From contig NZ_MJAH01000002.1 in NCBI RefSeq assembly GCF_001746295.1, forward strand, positions 197,485 through 261,484: a stretch of 64,000 nucleotides of DNA, given 5' to 3'. The position numbers and the translations under genes were made by a program. How positions within the stretch are numbered: position 1 is the first letter of the stretch; every line of letters starts with the position of its first letter. This document shows positions 1-8,262 of this stretch, piece after piece. The stretch comes from Streptomyces sp. LUP47B. GTDB lineage: Bacteria > Actinomycetota > Actinomycetes > Streptomycetales > Streptomycetaceae. The notes under the pieces were generated by a model. That model was given only the letters and a program-made list of their open reading frames with translations, ran no database searches and was not told the origin of the DNA.

Positions 1-884
1 AACCCGGCCTCGTACAGCGCGTCGTTCTGCTCGGCGAACTGCGCGGCCGACTCGTCCTGGCGGCCGAACACCTTCACCAGGGTGTGCCCGGTGTACATCT
101 CCTCGATGTGGGCGTTGAGCTTGCCCGTGGTGCGCCACTGCTGCACGAAGTGCGGCTGCGAGCGCTTGCCCACGCGCGTGGCGACGACGAACGACAGCGG
201 CACGGTGACCAGCGCGACCAGGGCCAGCAGCCAGGACACCCAGAACATCATCGCGAGCACACCGATGATGGTGAGCAGCGAGTTGATGAGCTGGCCCATC
301 GACTGCTGGAGGGTCTGCCCGATGTTGTCGATGTCGTTCGTGGCCCGGGACAGGACCTCGCCGCGCTGGCGCTTGTCGAAGTACGACAGCGGCAGCCGCG
401 ACAGCTTCGTCTGCACGTCCTCGCGCATCCGGAACATCGTGCGGTTGACGGTCCGGTTGACCAGCCGCGTCGCCACCGCCATCAGCAGACCGGCGACGAG
501 GAACACCCCGACCGCGAACAGCAGCACATGTCCTACGGCGGTGAAGTCGATGCCCTCGCCGGGCGTGAAGTCGGTGCTGCGGAGCATGTCGGCGACCTGA
601 CCGTCGCCGCGTTCCCGCATCCCCGCGAGGACCTCCTCCTTACTGGCGCCGGCGGGCATCTGGCGTCCGATGATGCCCGCGAAGACCAGGTCGGTGGCCT
701 GGCCGAGGATCTTCGGCCCGACCACGTTCAGGCCGACGCTCAGCACGACGCAGAACAGCATCGCGTAGAGGGTCAGCCGCTCCGGCTTGAACTGGGCGAG
801 CAGCCGCCTGCCGGACACCTTGAAGTCGATCGACCGGTTCTCGGGACCGGTGCCGGCCATCATGCGCCCCATGGGCCCGGCCAT
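1..884 (-). CDS. ABC exporter half-transporter, partial (C-terminal part outside window)
   Basis: Only the first 294 or so residues lie in the window; the nucleotide-binding domain is cut off by the edge. What remains is a type IV exporter membrane domain. A cytoplasmic start is followed by a helix near residues 40-60, then a pair of helices and the coupling segment RATNDIDNIGQTLQQS typical of Mdl/Ycf-type exporters. The ATG overlaps the stop codon of the upstream gene by one base (TGATG), so the two half-transporters are translationally coupled and probably pair as a heterodimer in the cytoplasmic membrane. The partner has an Asp after Walker B, so this subunit would be expected to carry the competent catalytic Glu; that part cannot be seen. 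The substrate is unknown: drugs, lipids or peptides are all possible. Confidence 0.88.
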   Translation of the reverse strand, partial: MAGPMGRMMAGTGPENRSIDFKVSGRRLLAQFKPERLTLYAMLFCVVLSVGLNVVGPKILGQATDLVFAGIIGRQMPAGASKEEVLAGMRERGDGQVADMLRSTDFTPGEGIDFTAVGHVLLFAVGVFLVAGLLMAVATRLVNRTVNRTMFRMREDVQTKLSRLPLSYFDKRQRGEVLSRATNDIDNIGQTLQQSMGQLINSLLTIIGVLAMMFWVSWLLALVALVTVPLSFVVATRVGKRSQPHFVQQWRTTGKLNAHIEEMYTGHTLVKVFGRQDESAAQFAEQNDALYEAG

Positions 885-2617
885 CAGGCAGCCTCCGCTT
901 CCGTGAGCTGGGAGAGCACGATCTCCCGGTAGGTCTCGTTGTCCGTCATCAGCTCGCTGTGGGTGCCGGTGCCGACGACCCGGCCCTCGTCGAGGACGAC
1001 GATCCGGTCGGCGTCGCGGATGGTGGCCACCCGCTGGGCGACGATCACGACGGTCGCCTCCGAGGTCTCCTCGGCGAGCGCCGCGCGAAGGGCCGCGTCG
1101 GTCGCGTAGTCGAGGGCGGAGAAGGAGTCGTCGAAGAGGTAGATCTCCGGCCGCTGCACGAGCGTGCGCGCGATGGCGAGCCGCTGGCGCTGACCACCGG
1201 AGACGTTGGTGCCGCCCTGCGCGATGGGGGAGTCGAGGCCGTTCTCCAGCCCGGAGACGAAGTCCTTGGCCTGCGCCACCTCCAGCGCGTGCCACAGCTC
1301 CTCGTCCGTGGCGTCGGGATTGCCGTAGCGAAGGTTCGTGGCGACCGTGCCCGCGAAGAGATACGGCTTCTGCGGCACGAGCCCGACGGTCTTGGCCAGC
1401 AGCACCGGGTCGACCTCGGCGACGGCCACCCCGTCGACGAGCACCTCGCCGTCGGTCACGTCGAACAGCCGCGGGACGAGCCCGAGCAGCGTGGACTTGC
1501 CGCTGCCGGTCGAGCCGATCACGGCGGTCACCTCGCCGGGCCGGGCCACCAGGTCGATCCCCTTGAGCACCGGCTCCTCGGCGCCCGGGTAGCGGAAGCC
1601 CGCGCCCCGGATCTCCAGATGTCCGTGTCGCCGCAGCTCGCGGACGGGCGCCAGGGGAGGCACCACGCTGGAGGAGGTGTCGAGGACCTCCTGGACGCGC
1701 TCGGCGCACACCTCCGCGCGCGGCACCATCATGAACATGAAGGTGGCCATCATCACGGACATGACGATCTGCATCAGATAGGCGAGGAACGCGGTCAGAT
1801 CACCGATCTGCATCCCGCCGCTGTCGATCCGGTGGGCGCCGAACCACACCACCGCGATCGAGGACAGGTTCACCGTCGTCATGACCACGGGGAACATCAG
1901 CGCGAGCAGGTTGCCGGTCTTGAGGGAGATCTCCGTCAGGTCGCCGTTCGCCTTCCGGAAACGGTCCTCCTCGTAGGTGTCGCGCACGAAAGCCCGGATG
2001 ACCCGGTTGCCGGTGATCTGCTCGCGCAGCACCCGGTTCACCGTGTCGAGACGCACCTGCATGGACCGGAACAGCGGCCGCAGCCGCCGTACGATCAACG
2101 TCACGCAGATGCCCAGCGTCGGCACCACGGCCACCAGCACGCCGGACAGCGGCACGTCCAGGCCGAGCGCCAGCACGATGCCGCCCACGCACATGATGGG
2201 CGCCGACACCAGCAGGGTGAACGTCATCAGGGCCAGCATCTGGACCTGCTGCACGTCATTGGTCGTACGGGTGATCAGCGTGGGCGCACCGAACTGGCCG
2301 ACCTCGCGCGCCGAGAACGACTGCACCCGGTCGAACACCGCCGCCCGCAGGTCCCGGCCGAGCGCGGAGGCGGTCCGGGCGCCGTAGAACACGGCCCCGA
2401 TGTTGCAGACCACCTGCACCAGCGAGATGCCGATCATCAGAGCGCCGAAGCTCAGGATGTAGCCGGTGTCTCCGTTCACGACGCCGTTGTCGATGATGCC
2501 CGCGTTCAGCGTGGGCAGGTAGAGGGTGGCGCAGGTCTGCAGGAACTGCAGCAGCACCAGGATGGCGATCGGTTTCTCGTAGGGCCTGAGATAGGTCCGC
2601 AGAAGTCGTATGAGCAC
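884..2617 (-). CDS. ABC exporter half-transporter (TMD-NBD), likely degenerate-site subunit
   Basis: A 577-residue exporter half. Six membrane helices fill residues 15-300, and the nucleotide-binding domain runs from about 335 to the end. Walker A GSTGSGKST lies at 368-376, the signature VSGGQRQR follows, and Walker B is YLFDDSFSALD. The residue after the Walker B Asp is Asp rather than the usual catalytic Glu. In characterised heterodimers such as TM287/288 this marks the degenerate nucleotide site, which fits the tightly coupled second half-transporter downstream. The gene leads a two-gene operon read toward the left edge. About 170 bp separate its start from the end of the xylulokinase gene; I saw no confident promoter there. 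The substrate cannot be inferred. Confidence 0.92.
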   Translation of the reverse strand: MLIRLLRTYLRPYEKPIAILVLLQFLQTCATLYLPTLNAGIIDNGVVNGDTGYILSFGALMIGISLVQVVCNIGAVFYGARTASALGRDLRAAVFDRVQSFSAREVGQFGAPTLITRTTNDVQQVQMLALMTFTLLVSAPIMCVGGIVLALGLDVPLSGVLVAVVPTLGICVTLIVRRLRPLFRSMQVRLDTVNRVLREQITGNRVIRAFVRDTYEEDRFRKANGDLTEISLKTGNLLALMFPVVMTTVNLSSIAVVWFGAHRIDSGGMQIGDLTAFLAYLMQIVMSVMMATFMFMMVPRAEVCAERVQEVLDTSSSVVPPLAPVRELRRHGHLEIRGAGFRYPGAEEPVLKGIDLVARPGEVTAVIGSTGSGKSTLLGLVPRLFDVTDGEVLVDGVAVAEVDPVLLAKTVGLVPQKPYLFAGTVATNLRYGNPDATDEELWHALEVAQAKDFVSGLENGLDSPIAQGGTNVSGGQRQRLAIARTLVQRPEIYLFDDSFSALDYATDAALRAALAEETSEATVVIVAQRVATIRDADRIVVLDEGRVVGTGTHSELMTDNETYREIVLSQLTEAEAA

Positions 2618-2786
2618 GCTACGTCTCTCGGAGTCGGCGACGGGGCGGGTGGTTGCCCCTGGCCCCTATCGTCGGACACTCCACCGGTGTTACCTCAACC
2701 GATTAAGCCGACAGCAGTGCTTCGTACGGTCTTACGGGTCCCCGAGCGCCCGGACTCCTACCGGACTCTTACGTTCCGCCCCTTGC

Positions 2787-4229
2787 CTAGCGGAACGCTC
2801 CCGGGTACGTCTGCTCCCGCACCGACACGTACTGCTGCCGCACCGCCTGTCCCACCGCCAGCTCCTCGCCGGGCTCCAGGACCTGCGCGGCCGGGCCCTG
2901 CCACATCGGCGGGGTGCGCGGATCGAGCGTGCCCTGCGAGACCCCGAGCGCCCAGGCCGCCTGCCGGGCGGCACCGATCGCCGCGTAGTCCGCGGGCTGC
3001 GGCACGACGACCTGCGCCCCGAACAGCGCGGGCGCGGCGGCCTGTACGGCGGACAGCTCGGCGGCGGCCCCCAGCAGGAAGACCCGCCGCACCTCGACAC
3101 CCCGGCCGCGCAGCACGTCGAGCGCGTCGGCGAGCCCGCACAGCATGCCCTCGAACGCGGCCCGCGCGAGATGCTCCGGCTTCATCGACTCCCGCCGCAG
3201 CCCGCTCAGCGTCCCCGCGGTGTGCGGCAGGTTCGGCGTCCGCTCACCTTCCAGATAGGGCAGCAGTACGAGGCCGTGGGAGCCCGGAGTCGACTTCATC
3301 GCCAGCTCGGACAGGCTCTCCAGGTCGTTCAGCCCGAGCATCTCGGCGGCCCCGCGCAGGGTCCGTACGGCGTTCAGGGTGGTGACGACGGGCAGGTGCA
3401 TGCCGGTCGCGTCGGCCAGGGAGGTGATCATCCCGCCGTTGTCGACGAGGGCCTCGGGGTGCACCGCCATCACGGACCCGGAGGCGCCCAGCGACACCAC
3501 GGCGTCGCCGAGTCCGATCCCGAGGCCGAAGGCGGCGGCCATGGTCTCGCCGGTCCCGGCGGAGATCAGCAGCCCCTCCGGGGTCGTACCGGCCGCCTCC
3601 GAGGGGCCGATCACTTCGGGGAGCATCGCCTGGTGGCCGAGGGCCAGCTCGACCAGGTCGGCGCGGTAGGCGCCGGTGGCCGCGGACCAGTAGCCGGTGC
3701 CGGAGGCGCCGCCGCGGTCGGTGGTCCTTCTGACCGGCCGGCCGAGGAGCTGCCAGACCAGCCAGTCGTGCGCCTGGAGCAGCACGGCGGTGCGCAGAGC
3801 GGCGTCGGGCTCGGTCTTGTTCAGCCAGCGCAGCTTGGTGACGGGCTGCGCCGCCTGCGGGACACATCCCACCGCCTGGGCCCACACCTCGCGCCCGCCG
3901 AGCGCGTCGACGAGGTCGGCCGCGGCGACCTGCGCGCGCTTGTCGCCGCCGACCATGGCGGGGCGGACGGTGTTGCCCTGGGCGTCGAGAGGTACGACGG
4001 CGTTCTGCTGCGACGACACGCCGATGGCCTGCACGCCCTCGAGAAGACCGCCGCCGGCGGCTTCACCGAGGGAGAGGAGCCACGCCTGCGGATCGACGTC
4101 GGATGCGCGGCCGCCGCCTTCCACCGGGTGCGGGGCATACCCCTGCTTGAGCACGGCACCGGTGTCTGCGTCGCAGACGACGATGCGAGTGAAATCGGGT
4201 GAGCTGTCCAACCCGGCGACTATCCCCAT
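2787..4229 (-). CDS. xylB: Xylulokinase (FGGY carbohydrate kinase)
   Basis: A 480-residue protein of normal length for xylulokinase, which phosphorylates D-xylulose with ATP to feed the pentose phosphate pathway. It begins with the actin-fold phosphate-binding loop (VAGLDSS). The substrate-domain motif IGVSSQQNAVVPLD and GGDKRA follow. The second ATPase lobe contains SLGASGSVMAV, the family motif PYLEGERTPN near residue 330, and the adenosine-loop segment FLLGAAAELSAVQAAAP. No xylose isomerase or xylose transporter lies next to it in the window, so the call rests on family resemblance. Other FGGY kinases (for example for ribulose) cannot be fully excluded. The ATG start is followed directly by the conserved N-terminal strand. 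Confidence 0.85.
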   Translation of the reverse strand: MGIVAGLDSSPDFTRIVVCDADTGAVLKQGYAPHPVEGGGRASDVDPQAWLLSLGEAAGGGLLEGVQAIGVSSQQNAVVPLDAQGNTVRPAMVGGDKRAQVAAADLVDALGGREVWAQAVGCVPQAAQPVTKLRWLNKTEPDAALRTAVLLQAHDWLVWQLLGRPVRRTTDRGGASGTGYWSAATGAYRADLVELALGHQAMLPEVIGPSEAAGTTPEGLLISAGTGETMAAAFGLGIGLGDAVVSLGASGSVMAVHPEALVDNGGMITSLADATGMHLPVVTTLNAVRTLRGAAEMLGLNDLESLSELAMKSTPGSHGLVLLPYLEGERTPNLPHTAGTLSGLRRESMKPEHLARAAFEGMLCGLADALDVLRGRGVEVRRVFLLGAAAELSAVQAAAPALFGAQVVVPQPADYAAIGAARQAAWALGVSQGTLDPRTPPMWQGPAAQVLEPGEELAVGQAVRQQYVSVREQTYPGAFR

Positions 4230-4370
4230 GGCGCAAATTCTATGGGCGTAGCGTCGTGGCGGCGCGCACGATGTGGCGGGCGCCGGCCCGCCGTGGCCGT
4301 CCGCGCCCCGCGGCGGAGGCCCGGACGGTCACGGCCCCGCGTCCGCGGGTGGTGTGCGTCACTGCCGGCT

Positions 4371-4676
4371 TCAAGTGGTGCTGGTGCCCCAGTCGTCCTC
4401 CGGCGCACCGTGCGTGTTGTGGTCCCGGAGCGAGCGCACCCGCTGGGTCACGGACTCAGGCACCCGGTCGCCGACCTTGTCGCTGACCGCGTGGTAGGCC
4501 TTGCCGGCGTACTGACGGCCCTGCTGGGCCGCCGTCTCGGCGGTGTTGCGGACGGCGGGGTTCTGGGCCACCTGGCGAGCGGACTTCTTCAACTGTTCGT
4601 AGCGCTCGCGCCCGGCACGGGTGCCCAGCACGTAACCCAGAGTCAGTCCGACCACGAACGTGAGCTTGTAGCGCAT
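4371..4676 (-). CDS. YtxH-like small membrane-anchored protein
   Basis: A small basic protein of 101 residues. It opens with one hydrophobic segment containing the YtxH-type glycine pattern LTFVVGLTLGYVLGTRAGRE, followed by a charged helical stretch likely to lie in the cytoplasm. I chose the ATG at 4676 over the GTG nine bases upstream because GGGAAGG sits about nine bases before the ATG but directly abuts the GTG. Members of this family are annotated as general-stress or envelope proteins, but their function is mostly unknown. The gene stands alone between xylulokinase and the tRNA block. The role here is not inferable. Confidence 0.8.
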   Translation of the reverse strand: MRYKLTFVVGLTLGYVLGTRAGRERYEQLKKSARQVAQNPAVRNTAETAAQQGRQYAGKAYHAVSDKVGDRVPESVTQRVRSLRDHNTHGAPEDDWGTSTT

Positions 4677-4833
4677 GGCGGCCACCCTTCCCTTGTGTAG
4701 GTCTCCGGTGCGATGTCGGTGTCGGGGGAACCGATTGGCGGAGCACCCCCCTGCTTGCGCTAATGTATGTGTCGCAGCGAGCGCCCGCCCACTGGCGAAT
4801 ACCCAGGGAGGTACGTTCGATGCAACGAAGCGA

Positions 4834-4906
4834 TCCTCCGTAGCTCAATTGGCAGAGCAGCCGGCTGTTAACCGGCAGGTTACTGGTTCGAGTCCAGTCG
4901 GGGGAG
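4834..4906 (+). tRNA. tRNA-Asn (GTT), copy 1
   Basis: A 73-nt cloverleaf. The acceptor stem TCCTCCG pairs with CGGGGGA and the discriminator is G. The D-arm starts AGCTCAATTGGCAGAGC, the anticodon loop CTGTTAA carries GTT, and the T-arm contains GGTTCGAGTCC. No CCA is encoded. It lies 6 bases before a nearly identical second copy, so the two are probably co-transcribed. Confidence 0.96.
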
Positions 4907-4912
4907 CTTCGA

Positions 4913-4985
4913 TCTTCCGTAGCTCAATTGGCAGAGCAGCCGGCTGTTAACCGGCAGGTTACTGGTTCGAGTCCAGTCGGGAGAG
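4913..4985 (+). tRNA. tRNA-Asn (GTT), copy 2
   Basis: Identical to the first copy across the D, anticodon and T arms. It differs in the acceptor stem (TCTTCCG paired with CGGGAGA), where the changes keep pairing intact. This indicates tandem duplication followed by compensatory drift. A strong terminator follows directly. Confidence 0.96.
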
Positions 4986-4996
4986 CAAGCAGAAGG

Positions 4997-5019
4997 AGGG
5001 CCCCGACGGGGTCCTTTTT
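4997..5019 (+). terminator. Rho-independent terminator of the tRNA-Asn pair
   Basis: A hairpin of eight pairs (including one G-T) with a 3-base GAC loop, followed by a run of five T, 11 bases downstream of the second tRNA-Asn. Confidence 0.9.
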
Positions 5020-5154
5020 CATGTCCGCCCGCAACCGTGCAGGTCACGGCGTAGTCCTCAAGGGCATGCGAAGTCGCCCCTGCGAGGCAGGAGATCGTAT
5101 GAGCGGCTATGCTGCGGCAGACGGCGCGCACGCATGTACGCGACACGCCGCTAT

Positions 5155-5228
5155 GGGGCGGTAGCTCAGCCGGTTAGAGCAGCGGACTCATAATCCGTCG
5201 GCCGTGGGTTCGAGTCCCACCCGCCCCA
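5155..5228 (+). tRNA. tRNA with CAT anticodon (elongator Met, or Ile2)
   Basis: A 74-nt cloverleaf: acceptor GGGGCGG pairs with CCGCCCC, the discriminator is A, the anticodon loop CTCATAA reads CAT, and the T-arm has GGTTCGAGTCC. It lacks initiator features, because the first base pairs (G1-C72). A CAT anticodon can be elongator Met or, after lysidine modification, Ile for AUA. Sequence alone does not settle this; comparison with the other CAT tRNAs of the genome would. Confidence 0.9.
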
Positions 5229-5273
5229 CTCTTCACTACGTGGGCAGAACCGTTTCTACCTGCGATGACGACC

Positions 5274-5301
5274 AGGCCCCCGCTGAGGTGGGGGCCTTTT
5301 T
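5274..5301 (+). terminator. Rho-independent terminator after the CAT tRNA
   Basis: A perfect 8-bp stem AGGCCCCC/GGGGGCCT with a loop of about eight bases ends in five T. It closes transcription of the preceding tRNA. Confidence 0.9.
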
Positions 5302-5427
5302 GCATACGTCAAGATCGTTAGCTCGCCCGTCGCTCGCCCGACGTGCAATCACCGACTCCGACGGTCTAGTTGGGGGTACGGCTGGCCATCTGAGGCCAGG
5401 GCGGCACGACTTCCCTCGAGCGCCCTG

Positions 5428-6022
5428 CTAGTTCAGCACTGCGGTGACGTCCAGGGTGTCGATGAGCCAGCCGGGCGGCACCCGCCAGGGCTCCACGCAC
5501 ATCGTCCACGTGTGCTCGATCTCGCCGCCGGCCGGGATCGGTGCGGGCAGGGCCCGGGTCTGCGTGATCGTGGCCCAGTCGGTGCCGAGCACGCCAAGGA
5601 TGTGCGTCCCGAAGATGACCGTGCCTGGCCGCGATGCGCGAGAAGCGGCCCATACAGAAATGGTGGGCCGGGAACGAGCGCGAGTGCGGCGGCCGGCGCC
5701 GCCAAGAGCCATAAGGGTGACACTGCGCGCGGTGGTTCCGGTGTGTCGGGCGAGGCTGGCGTGCAACGTTCGTCCGAGGGCTTGTCCGGTGTCGCCGAGG
5801 TCGAGGGCCCAGGCGGCTTCGGTGGTGGTGAAGCCGCGTGCGAGCAGGAAACCGCTCTGGTGACACCCCGCCAGGAAGTTCCCCAGCCCGAGGGTGAGGG
5901 GCCTGGTCGAGGTCGCCGGCCTGGACGGCCTCCTCGAAGGGGACGATGGCGTCGCCGCGGCTGCCCTGCGGCGTCTCGGAGCACAGATCAACTGCGAGGT
6001 CATCATCCCGGACGCTGGGCAT
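5428..6022 (-). pseudogene. Frameshifted gene of unknown function next to repeat copy 1
   Basis: From the ATG at 6022 one frame reads an acidic, protein-like start (MPSVRDDDLAVDLCSETPQG and on to EEAVQAGDLDQA). Near 5895 the plausible coding continues in another frame, with PLTLGLGNFLAGCHQSGF, then TTEAAWALDLGDTGQALGRT, ending TLDVTAVLN at the stop by 5428. One indel in a C-run (CAGGCCCC) would join them into about 195 residues. I do not recognise the family. It starts eight bases from a 300-bp recombinase-scar repeat and lies just past a tRNA gene, a place where integrated elements often sit. It may be a remnant of an integrated element, or an intact gene hit by a sequencing error. Confidence 0.45.
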
Positions 6023-6030
6023 GATCCTTG

Positions 6031-6330
6031 GCTGGAAGCACCAGAGATGTTCGGCGCAAGGCTCCGTGCCGCTGTGAAGCGTCAGCCCCAAACGGCCCGC
6101 TGACCGGCGGAGCCTTGGCATTCGGAAGGTCTTGTCCGTCAACCCCGACGACGGTCGTGGTTGATGTGGGCGACCTTCGTCCCAGCCTCCGACGCCTCCT
6201 CAAGCTGAGCGGCTCGGAGGGCGAGGAACTGGATCTGTGCGACGGCGAGCTTGAGCTGATCGTTCAGCTCCTGGTCCCTGCGGCGGAGCTTGGCGTTCCG
6301 GGCAGCGAGCCGATCCAGCTCGCGGCGGGT
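6031..6330. repeat. Direct repeat copy 1: recombinase-cassette scar
   Basis: About 93% identical, in the same orientation, to 18129-18426. On the minus strand it encodes a helical peptide reading [20 protein letters not shown] then [20 protein letters not shown] and a tail EEASEAGTKVAHI. From memory this resembles the C-terminal part of the small TnpC/DUF6262-type proteins that follow tyrosine recombinases in Tn554-like cassettes; that assignment is inference. The right boundary cuts directly into a GH1 glycosidase gene, and the left abuts a frameshifted unknown gene. Confidence 0.75.
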
Positions 6331-6804
6331 CACCGTAGCGTTCGGCGGCAAGGGCCGCGTACCGCGCGAACGCCTCGGCGGTGTCGCGTACGCGCCAGCC
6401 TCCCCGGTCCTCCAGGGCCGGTGGCAGGTCCCAGTGGTAGAGGGTGACCGCTGGTGAGATCCCGGCGGCCAGCAGTTCGTCGATCAGACGGTCGTAGAAG
6501 TCCAGGCCCTTGTGGTTGACCGGACCGGTGCCCTGGGGCAGCAGGCGGCGCCGGCGATCGAGAAGCGGTAGCTGTCGACGCCGAGTCCGCGCAGCAGGGC
6601 GACGTCCTCGCGGTAGCGGTGGTAGTGGTCGCAGGCGGTGTCGCCCGTGGCGCCGCCGAGCGTACGTCCGGGGGTGTGGCTGAAGGTGTCCCAGATGGAC
6701 GGGCCACGCCCGTCCTCGTCGTGGGCACCCTCGATCTGGTAGGCCGCGGTGGCGGCGGCCAAACGGAACCCGGCGGGCATTACCGGGAAGGGCGGGGAAC
6801 TCAT
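6331..6804 (-). pseudogene. GH1 beta-glucosidase, truncated and frameshifted
   Basis: The gene starts at the ATG at 6804 with an unmistakable GH1 N-terminus. [20 protein letters not shown] is followed by [13 protein letters not shown] and the segment [20 protein letters not shown]. At about 6556 the frame breaks where family members have SIAW; restoring one T gives IAWRRLLPQG. The second frame continues with family-typical [16 protein letters not shown] and [18 protein letters not shown], then [16 protein letters not shown]. There it runs straight into the 300-bp repeat. About 160 of roughly 450 residues survive, and both catalytic glutamates are gone. It points the same way as the neighbouring esterase gene, so it was once the distal gene of a small minus-strand operon. 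Confidence 0.88.
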
Positions 6805-6877
6805 CTGGGATACCTCATAGGTCTGTGGGAAGTCGTGGCGAGGACCAGCTCATGGGCAGCCGGCGGACAAAGGGCCA

Positions 6878-7858
6878 CTACCCAGGAGTGAGGCCGCGCT
6901 CGCGGAGCCAGGCCAGTTGGACGGGCGGGGTGGAGCTGTAGCCGCCGCCGTGGTCCGCGAACGGCCAGACGGTGATGGAACGGTCCTGGCCCGCGTAGTG
7001 GTTGAAGGCCGCGTAGACGGTGGAGGGCGGGCAGACGGGGTCCATCAGGCCGACGCTGAACAGGGCGGGAGCCGTGGCCCGCTGGGCGAAGTGGACGCCG
7101 TCGAAGTAGGCGAGGGTGGCGAAAGCGTCCGTGACCCGGTGGGGGCTGTGCCAGCGCAGATACGCGGCGATCTCCTCGTACGGCCCGTCCCCGGCGCATT
7201 CGGCGGCCCGGCGGTAGTGGCACAGGAAGGGTACGTCCGGCAGGACGGCCGCCACCCGGTCCGGCGCCAGCCCCGCCACGGAGAGGGAAAGGCCACCACC
7301 TTGGCTGCCGCCGGTGACGATCACGCGCTCGGGGTCGAGGCCGGGCAGTTCGGCCACCGCGTCCACCGCGCGGACGCAGTCGGTCATCAGCCGCCGGTAA
7401 TAGTAGTGCTGGGGCGAGTCGATGCCGCGGGTCATGAAGCCTGCGGCCCACTGCGTTCCGTGGCCTTCACCGCGGTCGGGGGTGTCGTGGCCCTGGCCGC
7501 GGGTGTCGACGACGAGTTCTGCATAGCCGGCGGCGGACCAGAGCAGGTGGTCGGTGGGAAGGCCCCGACCACCGCTGTAGCCGATGTAGGTGACGACGAC
7601 CGGCAGCGGCCCCTGGGCGCCGCGCGGCCGGATCAGCCAGGCGGCCACCGGCTCACCCTGCCAGCCGGGGAAGCGTACGTCGTCCACCTCGACGGTGCGC
7701 AGCAGGTACCGGTCCGTCACCGGTTCGGCTTTGACGGCCTCGCCGTGGCGACGGGCCTCGGCGAGGGTGTCCGCCCAGAAGGCGTCGAAGTCCTCCGGGG
7801 CTCGGCACTGCGGGCGGTAGCCGACGAGTTCGTCGAGTGGCATGTCTGTCAGTGGCAT
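6878..7858 (-). CDS. axe1: Acetylxylan esterase / cephalosporin-C deacetylase (CE7)
   Basis: A 326-residue alpha/beta hydrolase of the AXE1/CE7 family, which removes acetyl groups from xylo-oligosaccharides and related sugars. Visible features are the oxyanion motif RGQG at 120-123, the nucleophile Ser185 in GGSQGGG, the acid Asp in GLMDPVCPPS and the His in FADHGGG. There is no signal peptide, so it should be cytoplasmic and act on imported oligosaccharides. AAGGAA lies five bases before the ATG. Downstream is the broken GH1 gene, and the divergent LacI-controlled importer lies upstream beyond an IS scar. The context suggests debranching of acetylated plant-wall fragments. Confidence 0.88.
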   Translation of the reverse strand: MPLTDMPLDELVGYRPQCRAPEDFDAFWADTLAEARRHGEAVKAEPVTDRYLLRTVEVDDVRFPGWQGEPVAAWLIRPRGAQGPLPVVVTYIGYSGGRGLPTDHLLWSAAGYAELVVDTRGQGHDTPDRGEGHGTQWAAGFMTRGIDSPQHYYYRRLMTDCVRAVDAVAELPGLDPERVIVTGGSQGGGLSLSVAGLAPDRVAAVLPDVPFLCHYRRAAECAGDGPYEEIAAYLRWHSPHRVTDAFATLAYFDGVHFAQRATAPALFSVGLMDPVCPPSTVYAAFNHYAGQDRSITVWPFADHGGGYSSTPPVQLAWLRERGLTPG

Positions 7859-7986
7859 GACGTTCCTTGGATGTCGGGAAGGGGCGGTTCGCCGCTCCTA
7901 CGGGCGGGCCGTCGATTATGGTGTTATGTGACCTGTATGGGTGGCTCACACCCAGAATGTCTCGAGCGGCGCGCCTCCGTGGACGA

Positions 7987-8167
7987 GAGGCGCAGAAGCC
8001 CGCCCGGCCCGTCGCCGAACGCGACGAAGACGCGATCACCGCATGGCGGGATGTGACCTGGCAGGAGGTAAACCCTCCGGGCGACGACCGGCGCGTTCAT
8101 CTGCTTCGAAGACGAAGCGGACGTGACCGGCCGTCCGCCCAAGGGCCGCACCTGGGGCCGGCGCGGC
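7987..8167 (+). pseudogene. IS630-family transposase remnant
   Basis: Two short pieces in neighbouring frames match the central part of streptomycete IS630 transposases. QKPARPVAERDEDAITAWRD leads to VTWQEV, and about 40 bases later a different frame reads TGAFICFEDEADVTGRPPKG then RTWGRRG. The second piece contains the first catalytic Asp region (FEDEA). Flanking transposase sequence and inverted repeats were not found. It is a dead scar between the esterase and the LacI gene. Confidence 0.75.
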
Positions 8168-8262
8168 AACTTCCTACGCGTGGGGCGCCCTTCGCCCACG
8201 AGCCCGGACGAGCCCTTCGTTCCCGATGCCACGGCCGGGTGACAGTTTGGAGCGGAGGGCCG

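Noticed and set aside
2618..2786. Promoter for the ABC exporter pair
   Set aside because: TTGAGG occurs on the minus strand but no -10 hexamer lies at proper spacing, so I did not annotate one.
884..3385. Very long open frames on the strand opposite the ABC exporter and xylulokinase genes
   Set aside because: They are His/Gly/Asp- or Arg/Pro-rich, lack domain motifs and lie antisense to clear genes; such frames arise by chance at very high GC.
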